Notes: generated by a model not told the origin, from the sequence alone. DNA of 64,000 nt from DASSNU01 sp035701265 (GCA_035701265.1 DASSNU010000017.1:140356-204355); one strand, 5' to 3'; shown: positions 25,333 to 34,554, numbered from the stretch's first letter. Made by a program: numbers and translations.

Positions 25333-26550
25333 ATGCGCATCGCGATCACTCTGCAGAGCCTGGATGAGACGTGGGGAGGCATCGGCGTCTACACCAAGGA
25401 GTTGGTGCCCAGCCTTCTTCGCGCTGATCCGGAGAACGAGTACGTGCTCCTCTACCCCGGCTTTGGCGCCCCGCGCAAGCGGTTGGGGCAGTTCCGGCGC
25501 TTCCCGAACGTCCTGGAAGTGGAGACCACGGAGTCGCACGTGCCCTCCGGCACGTACTGGGACCAGCGCATCGTGCCAGCGGTGGCGCGCCGCTACGGCG
25601 TGGACGTGCTCTTCAACCCGTTCATGTCGGTGCCGATCCGCGGGAAGTTCGGGAAGGTGCTGATCATGCACAACGTGGAGTATCACACCGTACCCAACGT
25701 GTACGACTTCCGGATGTTCGTGCGCTGGAAGTTCCTGGAGCGGGTGATCCTGCCGTCGGCCGACCGGGTGATCTCCATCTCCCAGGTGATGACCGACGAC
25801 TTCGCGAAGTGCATGCGCTATCCCATCGACCAGGTCCGCACGATCTATCATGGTGTGAGCGACCGGTTCCGCCGCGTGGAGGATCCGGAGCGGCTGGCGT
25901 GGGCGCGCGAGCAGTACGTGCTTCCCGAGCGGTTCCTCCTGTTCGTCGGGAACCTGTACCCGCAGAAGAACTTCGCCACGCTCGCGCGGGCGTTCGCTGC
26001 GCTCCGCGACGAGATTCCCCACAAACTCGTGGTGGCCGGACGCCCACGCTGGAAGTACGACGCGGACCTGGAGCTCATCGAGCGGCTCGGCATTCGCGAT
26101 CGCGTGGAGTTCCTGCAGTTCGTGCCGCACGACGATCTCCCGCTGGTGTACTCCATGGCGGACGCCTTCATCTACCCCTCGCTCTACGAGTCCTTCGGCC
26201 TCGCGCAACTGGAAGCGATGGCGTGCGGCTGCCCGGTGATCGGGGCGCGCTCCGGTGCGATTCCCGAGATCTGCGGCGACGCCGCGCTGCTCTTCGAGCC
26301 GAAGGATGATGTGGCGCTCGCCGCGGCCATCCGGCAGGTGCTCGGCGATGACGCGACACGGGCGGAGCTGGTGCGCAAGGGATACGCGCGCGCGAAGGAA
26401 TTCACCTGGGCGCGGTGCGCCGAGGCGACGCTCGATGTGATGCGCGAGCTGGGGGGAGACAGCCGGTCGGTGGCGCGGGGCTCGGGACTCCGGCCTGCGC
26501 TGGGCGGCAGTACCCCGCCGTATGGCCGCCGCCATGTGGCGCAGCGGTAG
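25333..26550 (+). CDS. GT4-family glycosyltransferase
   Basis: A 405-residue GT-B glycosyltransferase. The N-terminal Rossmann domain opens MRIAITLQSLDETWGGIGVY, with the acceptor-side Gly-Gly. The C-terminal GT4 domain holds LFVGNLYPQKNF and the nucleotide-sugar block YPSLYESFGLAQLEAMACGCPVI with the E-x7-E arrangement, retained in retaining transferases. It adds a sugar to a lipid-linked or soluble acceptor in the cytoplasm. It is closely related along its length to the next gene (shared YWDQ, RYGVD, FNPF and MHN blocks), pointing to a tandem duplication. The last ~35 residues (Arg/Gly-rich) are probably non-conserved. No strong ribosome-binding site; the start is set by homology. Confidence 0.9.
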   Translation: MRIAITLQSLDETWGGIGVYTKELVPSLLRADPENEYVLLYPGFGAPRKRLGQFRRFPNVLEVETTESHVPSGTYWDQRIVPAVARRYGVDVLFNPFMSVPIRGKFGKVLIMHNVEYHTVPNVYDFRMFVRWKFLERVILPSADRVISISQVMTDDFAKCMRYPIDQVRTIYHGVSDRFRRVEDPERLAWAREQYVLPERFLLFVGNLYPQKNFATLARAFAALRDEIPHKLVVAGRPRWKYDADLELIERLGIRDRVEFLQFVPHDDLPLVYSMADAFIYPSLYESFGLAQLEAMACGCPVIGARSGAIPEICGDAALLFEPKDDVALAAAIRQVLGDDATRAELVRKGYARAKEFTWARCAEATLDVMRELGGDSRSVARGSGLRPALGGSTPPYGRRHVAQR

Positions 26551-26716
26551 TGCGCGCCGCCGGTCCCCGCACCATCTTGAATCCGGGTCGCGAGTGAAGC
26601 ACCGCTGATCGCGCGGCTCGGTGCCGCGCCGCTCGCTAGATTTCACGCGCTCGCATTTGGCGGATCCGATGCTGGCCCGCCCAGGGATACCAGCTCACCG
26701 GGAGTCGACCGACCAT

Positions 26717-27835
26717 ATGCGCATCGGGATCATGCTGCGATGCATCAACTATCGTGGGGGCATCGCCACGTACACGCAGCAGCTCGTGCGGCACATGGTC
26801 GAGTCAGACCGCACCAACGAGTACGTCCTGTTCTATCCGTGGTTCGAGCCTGCGCGACGCAGTGTGGGAACGTTCGCGGGGATGGAGCACGTCACCGAGG
26901 TGCTCAGCCGGTCTCCGGTGCCGCTCGTGCACTACTGGGACCAGGTGGCGTTGCCGCGGCTGGCGCACCGCTACGGCGTGGACATCGTCTTCAATCCGTT
27001 CGTGACCATTCCCGTGTTCGGCCGCTTCCGCAAGGTGTTCGTGATGCACAATTGCGAGTGGTACAACATGCCGGAGGTCTTCCCGTTCATCGAGCGGATG
27101 TGGGGGCGGCACCGCGTGGATGCGTGCATGAAGGCGGCGGACCGCGTGATCTCCGTGTCGCAGCGCGTGGCCGACGAGTTGGTCGCGGCAACCGGGCTGC
27201 CCGCCGACAAGTTCCGCGTCATCTACAATGCGCCCAGCCCGGCCTTCCAGCCCGTGAGCGATGAGGAGCGGCTCCGCGCCGTGCGCGAAAAGTTCGGCCT
27301 GCGCAAGGACTTCCTGCTCTTCGTGGGCGGGATCTACCCGCAGAAGAACTTCAACGCGCTGCTGCGCGCCTTCCACGCCGTGCGCAACGAGATCCGGCAC
27401 GACCTGGTCGTGGCCGGGATGATGCGCTGGAAGACGGGCGCCGAGCAGCGCCTGATGCGCGAGCTCGATCTCGGCGACCGCCTGCGGTTGCTGGGGTGGA
27501 CGCAGCCGGACGACCTCGTGGCGTTGTACAACGCGGCCACGTGCTTCGTGATCCCGTCGTACTTCGAATCGTGCAGCGTCGCGCTGCTCGAGGCGCTGGC
27601 GTGCGGGTGTCCGGTGATCGCCTCGGACGCCGGGGGCAACCCGGAAGTGGTGCGCGACGCCGCGCTGCTACATCACCCCGATGACGTCGACGCCCTGGCC
27701 GACGCCATCCGGCGCGTCACGAGCGATGAGGCACTCCGCGCGGACCTGTCGGCGCGCGCGCGACGGCGGTCGCTCGCGTTCGGCTGGCACACGGCTGCCG
27801 AACAGACGCTCCGCGTGTTGCGCGAGACAGTCTAG
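26717..27835 (+). CDS. GT4-family glycosyltransferase (paralogue of the preceding gene)
   Basis: A 372-residue GT-B enzyme starting at ATG 26717 (MRIGIMLRCINYRGGIATY). It shares the paralogue's blocks: YWDQ, RYGVDIVFNPF, MHNCEW, LFVGGIYPQKNF and the donor-site IPSYFESCSVALLEALACGCPVI. The donor-site region differs (SYFESCS versus SLYESFG), so donor or linkage specificity probably differs. A 166-nt spacer separates it from its sister, with no clear promoter. The frame is open upstream to 26621 but that extension has no homology. It ends 14 nt before the convergent asnB stop, within a hairpin that may terminate both strands. Confidence 0.9.
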   Translation: MRIGIMLRCINYRGGIATYTQQLVRHMVESDRTNEYVLFYPWFEPARRSVGTFAGMEHVTEVLSRSPVPLVHYWDQVALPRLAHRYGVDIVFNPFVTIPVFGRFRKVFVMHNCEWYNMPEVFPFIERMWGRHRVDACMKAADRVISVSQRVADELVAATGLPADKFRVIYNAPSPAFQPVSDEERLRAVREKFGLRKDFLLFVGGIYPQKNFNALLRAFHAVRNEIRHDLVVAGMMRWKTGAEQRLMRELDLGDRLRLLGWTQPDDLVALYNAATCFVIPSYFESCSVALLEALACGCPVIASDAGGNPEVVRDAALLHHPDDVDALADAIRRVTSDEALRADLSARARRRSLAFGWHTAAEQTLRVLRETV

Positions 27836-27836
27836 C

Positions 27837-27868
27837 GCGGGCCGCGCCGCTAGAACGACGCGGCCCGC
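27837..27868. terminator. Bidirectional hairpin between convergent operons
   Basis: A perfect 10-bp inverted repeat GCGGGCCGCG / CGCGGCCCGC with a 12-nt loop. It starts 2 nt after the GT4 stop and includes the asnB stop codon (27850-27852) in its loop. Its position suits both converging transcripts. No T-run is present on either side. Confidence 0.55.
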
Positions 27869-29793
27869 AGCCCGGAGAGCGCGCCCCCGCGCCGCGGCGG
27901 AGCGGAGCCGGTTGTCACTCCGCGCGGAACGGCGAAGTGCTGCTCCACCTCTTCCAGCGCTTGCCCCATCACGTACATCCGCCCCCACATCTCCAGCGTG
28001 AGCAACCCGAAGAACGCGTACGGGTCGCGATCCCACCGCGCGATGTAGTGGCTGAGCCCGCTCCACCGGAGTCCAAGGACCTCGTGGCAGAAGCCGTCGC
28101 GGAAGAAACGGTCGTCGGCGAACGGCGCGATGTACGTGCCGAGCGGGATCGGGAACCCCATCTTGCGACGCCAGATGTCGCGCCGCGGCAGATACCGGCG
28201 CGCCACCTGCTTCAGCAGCCACTTGTCCGCGCGCGCGCCGATCCGATACTGGAGCGGCAGGTTGATCGCCGTGTGCACCAGACGATGATCCAGAAAGGGG
28301 ACGCGCGACTCCACCGACGCGGCCATCGTCATCCGGTCCAGCCGGCGCAGCAGCGGGGCCAGGAAGTCGCTCAGATCGCCAAGCATCCGACCCAGCACGG
28401 CACGCTCGCGTGGACGCGCGACGAAGTCATACGCCGACTCGCACCGCTCCTGCCATTCCATCCGGACGAACCGATCGATGGCCGCCACCGCGGTAGGCAG
28501 CACCTCGCGGAAGCGGTGCGCGGTCGCGGGAAGCCCGGCGGCGGCGTACACCACGAGCGTGAGCTGACTCTGCAGATGCTGCGGGAGGAGATGCAGCAGC
28601 GACTCCAGCCGCAACAGCGTGCGGAGCCGGCGATATGCCCAGCCGTACCCGCCGAACAGCTCGTCCGCGCCCTCGCCGGAAAGGAGCACGATCACCCCGT
28701 GCTCCCGCGCGACGCGGCTGATCTGCAGATACGCCACGGAATTGGGATGCGTGAGCGGCGTGTCCGAGTAGTACGTCGCCTCCGGCAGACTGGCGCGGAA
28801 CGACTCGGCCGTGAGCGTGTGGCAGACGAGCGGGATTCCGAGCGAGCTCGTGAGACGCTCGGCGAACTGCCGCTCGTCCATGCTCGGCGCGTCGTGCACC
28901 GACACGTTGAACGCGGTGAGCGCCGTGGTGTGCCTGGCCGCCATGGCGGTCACGAGACTCGAGTCCAGTCCGCCGCTGCACAGCGTGCCCACCGGAACGT
29001 CGCTCACAAGCCGGCAGCGCACCGCCTCGTTCAGCAGCCCGTCGACCCGCTCGACGTGCTCCGCCGGTGTGCAGCGCGAGGACTCCTCGTAGGCGTCCTG
29101 CTGAACGTGCGCGAGGCGCGTGTAGTACGCGCGCGCGGTCACCGTGCCGTTGCGTACTGTCACCATCTGCCCCGGGAGCACCGAGACGATGTCCTCGAGC
29201 AGCGTTTCGGGCGCCAGCGCGTCCGCGTTCCGGTAGAGGAACCACTCCGCCAGCCGCTGTCGGTCCACGCGCGCGCGGTCGCGGAGCAGCCGGATGGCCT
29301 TGATCTCCGAGCTGAAGAGGAAGTGACCATCCGCCGTGGCGTGGTACAGCGGCTTGACCCCGTACCGGTCGCGCACCAGCGTGAGCGTGCCCGTCTGCCG
29401 GTCCAGGATGGCGATGGCGAACATCCCTACGAACCGGTTGAACGCCTCCTCGCCCCACTCGATGAAGGCGTGCAGGATGACCTCGGTGTCGGTGCCCGAG
29501 GTGAAGACGTGCCCGCGCGGCTCCAGCTCGGCGCGGAGCTCGCGGAAATTGTAGACCTCGCCGTTGTACGTGATCCACCATCGCCCCGTGGTGTCCGCCA
29601 TGGGCATGTGGCCGGCCGGCGTGATGTCCAGGATGCTCAGCCGCCGCGATCCCAGACAGACCGGGCCCAGTACCTCGACCCCCTGATCGTCCGGGCCGCG
29701 GTGGGTCTGCGTGTCGCACATGGCCGTCACCATCGCCGCGTGATCCCGCCGGCAATTCGCGTCCAGACAGACCAGTCCTGCCACTCCACACAT
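27850..29793 (-). CDS. asnB: Asparagine synthase (glutamine-hydrolysing)
   Basis: A 647-residue class-II glutamine amidotransferase/asparagine synthetase. ATG 29793, with AGGAG 8 nt upstream, gives M-C-G-V-A-G with the nucleophile Cys2. Glutamine-site motifs are complete: HRGPDDQG, YNGEVYN, GTDTE. The synthetase domain has the PP-loop SGGLDSS (272-278), the LLSGEGADELFGGY block and a C-terminal KWLLKQVA/RRKMGF segment. It uses Gln and ATP to amidate a carboxylate; in such glycan loci these homologues often amidate sugar acids rather than make free asparagine. It is the last gene of the 40-to-28-kb operon, 17 nt after the upstream stop. Compare the degenerate copy at 13795-15762. Confidence 0.92.
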   Translation of the reverse strand: MCGVAGLVCLDANCRRDHAAMVTAMCDTQTHRGPDDQGVEVLGPVCLGSRRLSILDITPAGHMPMADTTGRWWITYNGEVYNFRELRAELEPRGHVFTSGTDTEVILHAFIEWGEEAFNRFVGMFAIAILDRQTGTLTLVRDRYGVKPLYHATADGHFLFSSEIKAIRLLRDRARVDRQRLAEWFLYRNADALAPETLLEDIVSVLPGQMVTVRNGTVTARAYYTRLAHVQQDAYEESSRCTPAEHVERVDGLLNEAVRCRLVSDVPVGTLCSGGLDSSLVTAMAARHTTALTAFNVSVHDAPSMDERQFAERLTSSLGIPLVCHTLTAESFRASLPEATYYSDTPLTHPNSVAYLQISRVAREHGVIVLLSGEGADELFGGYGWAYRRLRTLLRLESLLHLLPQHLQSQLTLVVYAAAGLPATAHRFREVLPTAVAAIDRFVRMEWQERCESAYDFVARPRERAVLGRMLGDLSDFLAPLLRRLDRMTMAASVESRVPFLDHRLVHTAINLPLQYRIGARADKWLLKQVARRYLPRRDIWRRKMGFPIPLGTYIAPFADDRFFRDGFCHEVLGLRWSGLSHYIARWDRDPYAFFGLLTLEMWGRMYVMGQALEEVEQHFAVPRGVTTGSAPPRRGGALSGLRAASF

Positions 29794-29810
29794 GTTCGCG
29801 ACTCCTGCGT

Positions 29811-31406
29811 TCAGCCGGTCGGGCGAGTGACCGCACGCGCCTCGCGCGCGGTCAGCTCGGGGATGGGAGATCCTTCGTAGTGCGATGGCGCGTCCACGCC
29901 GAGCATGGCGAGCACGGTGGGAGCGATGTCCATGATGTGACGCCCGGCAAGCTCGGCGCCCTCGGCAATGCCGGGGCCGCGCGCGACGACGAACGCGTTC
30001 GGACGGTGATTCCCCGTGTAGTACGGACCCGTGCGGTATCCCGGCGTGCCGTCCACGGTGCCCCAGGCGGGCGAGTCGATGCGCGCGAGCACTTCCGCGT
30101 CCGGATTCCATGTGGCCACGATGTCAGGAAGACGATCGCGCTGGGCGCCGGGGTACACGTCGTCGGTACGCACCACGCGCTCGGCGGCGCGGCGCGCGTT
30201 GTCGGGGTTCACCAGCGCGGTGAGCTCGCGCTGCAACTCGGCGATCATCTGCGTCGCCTCGTCGCCCGGAAGTACCACGCCGGCAGGCTCGCGCCCGCGG
30301 AGATTGAGGCGGATGTACGCTTCGTTCGCGTTCGGGATGCAGAATGCGCGCGTCCGCTCCCAGTCGATGCCGGCGTTCACCCACTGCATGCTCATGCGGT
30401 AGTGGACGCTCCGCGGCAGGCAGCGCGTGACCGATTGGCGCACGCCGAGCGGAATGGCCTGCCGCACGCGGGAGAGTAACCCCGTCTTGCGCGTCGCGCC
30501 TTCCGACGCCGCGCCAGCCGCATGTGAGGCGCCGTCCACGAGCCAGCCGGCGCGCCGGAGCAGCTCCGGCACGTGGTGGCAGGCGGAGTAGTTGGGGCCC
30601 ATGCCGTCTCCCGAAAGGACGGCCACGGTGGTGTCATCGCCCACCGCCTCGAGCACGGCGCCGAGCGCCTGGTCCACCGCCACGTACACATCGTGCAGCG
30701 CGTCCGGTGCGTGCGCGATGTCGTAGTCGCACGACGCGGGGTGCGACGGATCGCCGGTGTGCCAGAGAAAGTGCCCCGCGCCGTGCGGCTCGCCGAAGGT
30801 GACGAACATCATGTCGCACGGGTGCTCGCGGAGCAGCCAGCGGACGGCATCGGCCTTCACGCGCGCGCCGGCCACCAGCCGATCGCGGAAGACGCGCGCG
30901 TCCGGCATCTCGAGCACGTGCATGTGCTCCGGTCCGGGGTAGGGTCCCACCGCACGGCGCAGCGCGCTGCGCATCCGCCGCGGCGTCGCCGCCGGCTCGC
31001 CGAACCACGTCCACGTGCCGTACTCCAGCAGCTGGATGCCGCGGAAGCCGGAGAGCGGATAGCTCATGAACGCGTCGAAGATGATGCACCGCCGGCCCGC
31101 ATCGTCCAGATGCTTCCAGAAGGGAGGAAGCGCGCAATCCGCGGGGCGCGTGCGATGCACGCCCTGCTCGTGCGGCCGCACCTGATATGCGTGGTACATG
31201 CCGTGATGCCCGGGGGTGGCGCCGGTGTACAGCGTGGGCCACGCGGAAACGTGCATCACATCGGCGGTGGTGCCGAGCCGTCCCCACGTTCCCTGCGTGC
31301 GCAGCGCCCACAGGTTGGGCAGGTCCCCCGCGGCGCCCCATCGTTCGATGAGGTCCGCATCCGCCGAGTCGAGTGCGATGAGCAGCAGCCGCGGCACGCT
31401 GGTCAC
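29811..31406 (-). CDS. Alkaline-phosphatase-superfamily (type I phosphodiesterase-like) protein
   Basis: A 531-residue protein of the phosphodiesterase/nucleotide pyrophosphatase branch. It opens with LLLIALDSADADLIERW (first metal Asp) and has HVSAWPTLYTGATPGHHG, the block that normally carries the Ser/Thr nucleophile, followed by GEPHGAGHFLWH. The position that normally reads S-D-H-G, two metal ligands, reads S-G-D-G-M-G here, so the metal site is altered. There is no signal peptide, so it is probably cytoplasmic. GTG 31406 overlaps the oxidoreductase stop by 4 nt. A paralogue lies two genes upstream. Possible roles are phospho-group transfer or removal on sugar or lipid intermediates; none is proven. 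Confidence 0.8.
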   Translation of the reverse strand: MTSVPRLLLIALDSADADLIERWGAAGDLPNLWALRTQGTWGRLGTTADVMHVSAWPTLYTGATPGHHGMYHAYQVRPHEQGVHRTRPADCALPPFWKHLDDAGRRCIIFDAFMSYPLSGFRGIQLLEYGTWTWFGEPAATPRRMRSALRRAVGPYPGPEHMHVLEMPDARVFRDRLVAGARVKADAVRWLLREHPCDMMFVTFGEPHGAGHFLWHTGDPSHPASCDYDIAHAPDALHDVYVAVDQALGAVLEAVGDDTTVAVLSGDGMGPNYSACHHVPELLRRAGWLVDGASHAAGAASEGATRKTGLLSRVRQAIPLGVRQSVTRCLPRSVHYRMSMQWVNAGIDWERTRAFCIPNANEAYIRLNLRGREPAGVVLPGDEATQMIAELQRELTALVNPDNARRAAERVVRTDDVYPGAQRDRLPDIVATWNPDAEVLARIDSPAWGTVDGTPGYRTGPYYTGNHRPNAFVVARGPGIAEGAELAGRHIMDIAPTVLAMLGVDAPSHYEGSPIPELTAREARAVTRPTG

Positions 31407-32515
31407 TCTCGTGGCGATTCGTGTGATGACGCGTGGACGGGCGCGCCCTGCCCGGAGCCCGCACCTGCACCGTGCTGCGTGCGCGCCGCGCTGCTCGCGG
31501 GCCACACTTCCTCGATGGACACCGTGCGCCGCTCGCGATCGGAGCGCTTGGCGGCCTCGATCATCGCCACGTTCCAGATGTTGTCCCCCGCGTGCGTCTC
31601 CGCCGTCACGCCCTTGGTGGTGGCCTCGTGCAGCGCGTTGAGCAGCGACGTCGTTCCTCCGCGCGGATAGGGCATCTCGTCGCCGCGCGGCACGGCCAAC
31701 CGCCGCACCGGACGGAAGAAGCGGCTCCCGCTGCGGCGCCAGGCGACGTACTTGCGGTTGGTCCAGAGCACGCCGTGCTCCCCTTCGATCCACAGCGAGA
31801 AGGCGAAGCGATGCGAGGTGAGCGTTCCCAGGTACTGCACGTGAATGCCGGCGAGATCGATGAACGCCTCGGTGGCCGCGCCGTGCCGGTAGTCGCTCCA
31901 CGGCGCGTTCCACGCCCGCGCGGTGATGCTCGACGGCGCGCGGCCGAGGATGGCTCGCAGACTGTCGAAGTGATGGACGGCGATCTCCTGCAGGTGCGGA
32001 TACTCGATCGACGCCAGCCATGGACCTTCCGTGTGGCTCGGCATGTGACGGCGGTCGATGAGCGTGGCGGAGTCCACGCGCCCGATGCGCCCCGCCTGGA
32101 TGAGTGCGCGTACCGTGCGCTCCGCGGGCCAGTAGCGGTAGTTCTCCGCCACCACCACCGGACGCCCCGCCGCGCGGGAGGCCTCGAGCACGCGCTCCGC
32201 TTCCTCCACCGATGTGGCCAGCGGCTTCTCGACCATCACCGCCAGCCCCGCACGCAGCGCGCGGCAGGTGTGATCGGCGTGCAGCGCGGAGGGTGTCACG
32301 ATGAGCGCCGCATCGGCGCGCGTGGCGGCGAGCGCGGCGTCGAGATCGGTGAAGAAGCCGCGGTCGTTCCCGGGGACACGCGCGCGGACGCTCGCGAGTG
32401 CGCGCTCGTCGCGGTCCACGTACCCCACGCACTGGACATCCGGATGCGACTCGACGATGTCCACCCAGTGACCGCCGCGGATCCCGGTGCCGACCTGCAG
32501 TATGCGAATGCTCAC
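31403..32515 (-). CDS. Gfo/Idh/MocA-family oxidoreductase
   Basis: A 370-residue NAD(P)-dependent dehydrogenase. The Rossmann N-terminus reads RILQVGTGIRGGHW, then the VEKPLATSVEEAE segment contains the conserved E-K-P that positions the cofactor. The C-terminal alpha/beta domain follows, with EIAVHHFDSLR providing the catalytic His. The family acts on sugars, nucleotide sugars and inositols. GTG 32515 has AGGAGAAGAG about 7 nt upstream, which decides the start. It lies 11 nt after the upstream phosphatase-like stop and overlaps the downstream one. The last ~35 residues are low-complexity. It likely makes a keto-sugar or sugar acid for this glycan; the sandwich between two paralogues is conspicuous. 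Confidence 0.9.
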   Translation of the reverse strand: MSIRILQVGTGIRGGHWVDIVESHPDVQCVGYVDRDERALASVRARVPGNDRGFFTDLDAALAATRADAALIVTPSALHADHTCRALRAGLAVMVEKPLATSVEEAERVLEASRAAGRPVVVAENYRYWPAERTVRALIQAGRIGRVDSATLIDRRHMPSHTEGPWLASIEYPHLQEIAVHHFDSLRAILGRAPSSITARAWNAPWSDYRHGAATEAFIDLAGIHVQYLGTLTSHRFAFSLWIEGEHGVLWTNRKYVAWRRSGSRFFRPVRRLAVPRGDEMPYPRGGTTSLLNALHEATTKGVTAETHAGDNIWNVAMIEAAKRSDRERRTVSIEEVWPASSAARTQHGAGAGSGQGAPVHASSHESPRE

Positions 32516-32526
32516 GAGCTCTTCTC

Positions 32527-34077
32527 CTATGCGATTCGGGACGTGAGCGGCTGGAGCAACGTCGCCCCGTCCATGTAATTCGGACGCTCCACGCCGTAGA
32601 GCGAGAGGATGGTGGGCGCGATGTCGCGCACGTGCGCGCCGTCGAGCGAGGCGCCGGCCGCCGCCGCGCCGCTCGCGATCAGGAAGCCGGGGGCCGCGTG
32701 CGTCCCCGGGCGCCCGTCCGGCGACGGGGCGGCGCAGTGCCCCACGCGCGGAGAGTCCAGCGCGGTGATTGGCGCCTCGTCCGACCAGAGCACCACGAGA
32801 TCGGGGAGATAGTCGCGGCGCGGCCCGGCAAAGCGATCGTCGGCACGGATCACCTCGCGCACGGCGCGCGCGCCGGTCGCCGGGTTCACCAGCTCGGTGA
32901 GCGCGGCGCACAACTCGTCACACACCGCGTCGTACTCCGCGCCCGGCTGCACGATGCCGTGCGGCTCGCGGCCGGCCAGGTTGATGCGCACGCACCCCTC
33001 CAGATCGGTGGGGAGGAGGTACGCGCGCGTGCGCGACCAGTCGATGGCCGCCGTGTCGACGCGCCGCGCCAGCCGGTCGCGCAATGCCGTGGGGAGGCGC
33101 CGCGCGAGCGACTTGCGGAAGTCCTTGGGGAGCAGATCGCGCAGCGCGCGCACCGGATCGAACCCCGCGCGCGGCGGCGGCGCGTCCGCGCCGCCCGCCG
33201 CCGTCGGCGCATCGGGGGCGGGCTCGGCCAGCATCCCCGTGCGCCTGAGGAGATCGGGCAGCAGGTGCCACCCCGAGTGATTCGGCGCGATGCGGTCGCC
33301 CGTCACGATGAGCATCGTGGTGTCGTCGGGCAGCGCGCTCGCGATGCGCCCGATGCCGGTGTCGAGCTCGCGGTAGAGCTCGCGCAACCGCTGCTGGTCC
33401 GCGTTCCGCGCGGGGTCCCAGCAGTAGTGCGCTCCCGGATGCGTCTCGCCGTACACGGCCACGAAGCAATCCCACGGACGCTCGCGCATGAGCCAGAGGA
33501 TCGCGTCCGTCTTGGCGCGGACGCTCCGCAGGAGACGCGGCTGCATGCCCTGCGCGTCCTGCGCGGCGAGACCAAGGTCGTGTGCCTCGAGTCCGAGCGG
33601 GTAGGCACCGCACGCGCGGGTGAGACGGCGGAGCAGCTCCGGAGGATTGGATGCAGGCTTGAAGTAGTGCGCCCACGTCCCCCAGTCGAAGATCTGCGTG
33701 ACGTGCTCTCCGCGCTCCGGGTGCGTGTACGGCGCGTCGAACACGGTGCAGCGCACACCGGCGTCGCCCAGGAGACGCCACATCGTCGGCACGCCGTACT
33801 GATCGGGGGCGAAGCGCCGATAGCCTTGCAGCCCGGGCGCTGGCTGGAACGTGTAGTAGACCCCGTGATGTCCCACCGGCGCGCCGGTGTACAGCGTGGG
33901 CCACGCCGACACGTGGAGCCACTCGGCGGTGGTGCCCAACTCCGCGGCCGTGCCCTGCCGCATGAGCCGTTGCAGATGCGGCAGCTCGCCGCTCTCCGCC
34001 CAGCGGCGCAGGAGCGGACCGTCGCCCAGGTCCAGGCCGATCAGCATGACGCGAGGCGCGCCGGTGCGCGGAGGCAT
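32527..34077 (-). CDS. Alkaline-phosphatase-superfamily protein (paralogue)
   Basis: A 516-residue paralogue of the 29811-31406 product. It opens VMLIGLDLGDGPLLRRW, has HVSAWPTLYTGAPVGHHG at the nucleophile block and ETHPGAHYCWD in place of GEPHGAGHFLWH. The later metal block reads VTGDRIAPNHSGWH, again G-D rather than the usual D-H. An Ala/Pro-rich linker at ~285-305 separates two halves. ATG 34077 has GGGAGG 6 nt upstream and overlaps the preceding stop by one base (TGATG). The substitutions are shared with its paralogue, so they predate the duplication and may define a subfamily with different metal use. Function inferred only from the locus. Confidence 0.8.
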   Translation of the reverse strand: MPPRTGAPRVMLIGLDLGDGPLLRRWAESGELPHLQRLMRQGTAAELGTTAEWLHVSAWPTLYTGAPVGHHGVYYTFQPAPGLQGYRRFAPDQYGVPTMWRLLGDAGVRCTVFDAPYTHPERGEHVTQIFDWGTWAHYFKPASNPPELLRRLTRACGAYPLGLEAHDLGLAAQDAQGMQPRLLRSVRAKTDAILWLMRERPWDCFVAVYGETHPGAHYCWDPARNADQQRLRELYRELDTGIGRIASALPDDTTMLIVTGDRIAPNHSGWHLLPDLLRRTGMLAEPAPDAPTAAGGADAPPPRAGFDPVRALRDLLPKDFRKSLARRLPTALRDRLARRVDTAAIDWSRTRAYLLPTDLEGCVRINLAGREPHGIVQPGAEYDAVCDELCAALTELVNPATGARAVREVIRADDRFAGPRRDYLPDLVVLWSDEAPITALDSPRVGHCAAPSPDGRPGTHAAPGFLIASGAAAAGASLDGAHVRDIAPTILSLYGVERPNYMDGATLLQPLTSRIA

Positions 34078-34508
34078 CAGAGACCTCCCTTCGCGATCAT
34101 CACCGACATGCCGAGCACGGCGAGCGCGGCCGCCATGTCCAGGTAGATCGCGCGCGGGGCGCGGCGGTGGCCGATGATCGCCTGGTAGCCGATCATGAAG
34201 AGGACGAGGAGCAGTTTGATGCCCAGTGCGTGCGAGCCGCCGTTGCCCCAGAAGGCCGGATGCACGAGCGCGCCGAGCGTCACGCCGCGCACGGAGAGCA
34301 GGTACGCGCCCGTTCCCACCAGCAACACGAGCGCGGGCCAACCGAGCCCACCCATGCGCATGCTCAGCTCGCGCAGCCGCTCGGCGGTTTCCGGCGGCTG
34401 GATCTTCTTCAGCACCGGCCCCGCGAAGAGCGGCCAGAAGAACATGTGCCCCAGCCACGCGAACGCGGCCAGGAGGTGGATGGCGAGGGCGATGCGAAAG
34501 AGGGTCAT
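34077..34508 (-). CDS. Small four-helix membrane protein (CopD-like)
   Basis: A 143-residue integral membrane protein with four hydrophobic helices, beginning MTLFRIALAIHLLAAFAWLGHMFFW. The paired His residues in helix 1 and near helix 4 recall the CopD/cytochrome-b-like fold of DUF-type haem or copper membrane proteins. ATG 34508 starts at the first helix; the open frame upstream has no homology. It is followed by a TGATG overlap with the phosphatase-like gene. A paralogue precedes it with a 46-nt gap. Why such proteins sit inside a glycan operon is unclear: electron transfer or membrane scaffolding are possibilities. Confidence 0.65.
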   Translation of the reverse strand: MTLFRIALAIHLLAAFAWLGHMFFWPLFAGPVLKKIQPPETAERLRELSMRMGGLGWPALVLLVGTGAYLLSVRGVTLGALVHPAFWGNGGSHALGIKLLLVLFMIGYQAIIGHRRAPRAIYLDMAAALAVLGMSVMIAKGGL

Positions 34509-34554
34509 TGCGATGGAGCGGTGGAACGGACGCGACGGCGCGTGAACGGATCGG

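Noticed and set aside
32104..34146. Long plus-strand frames opposite the phosphatase-like and oxidoreductase genes
   Set aside because: They are mirror frames of well-supported minus-strand genes with overlapping stop/start signals.
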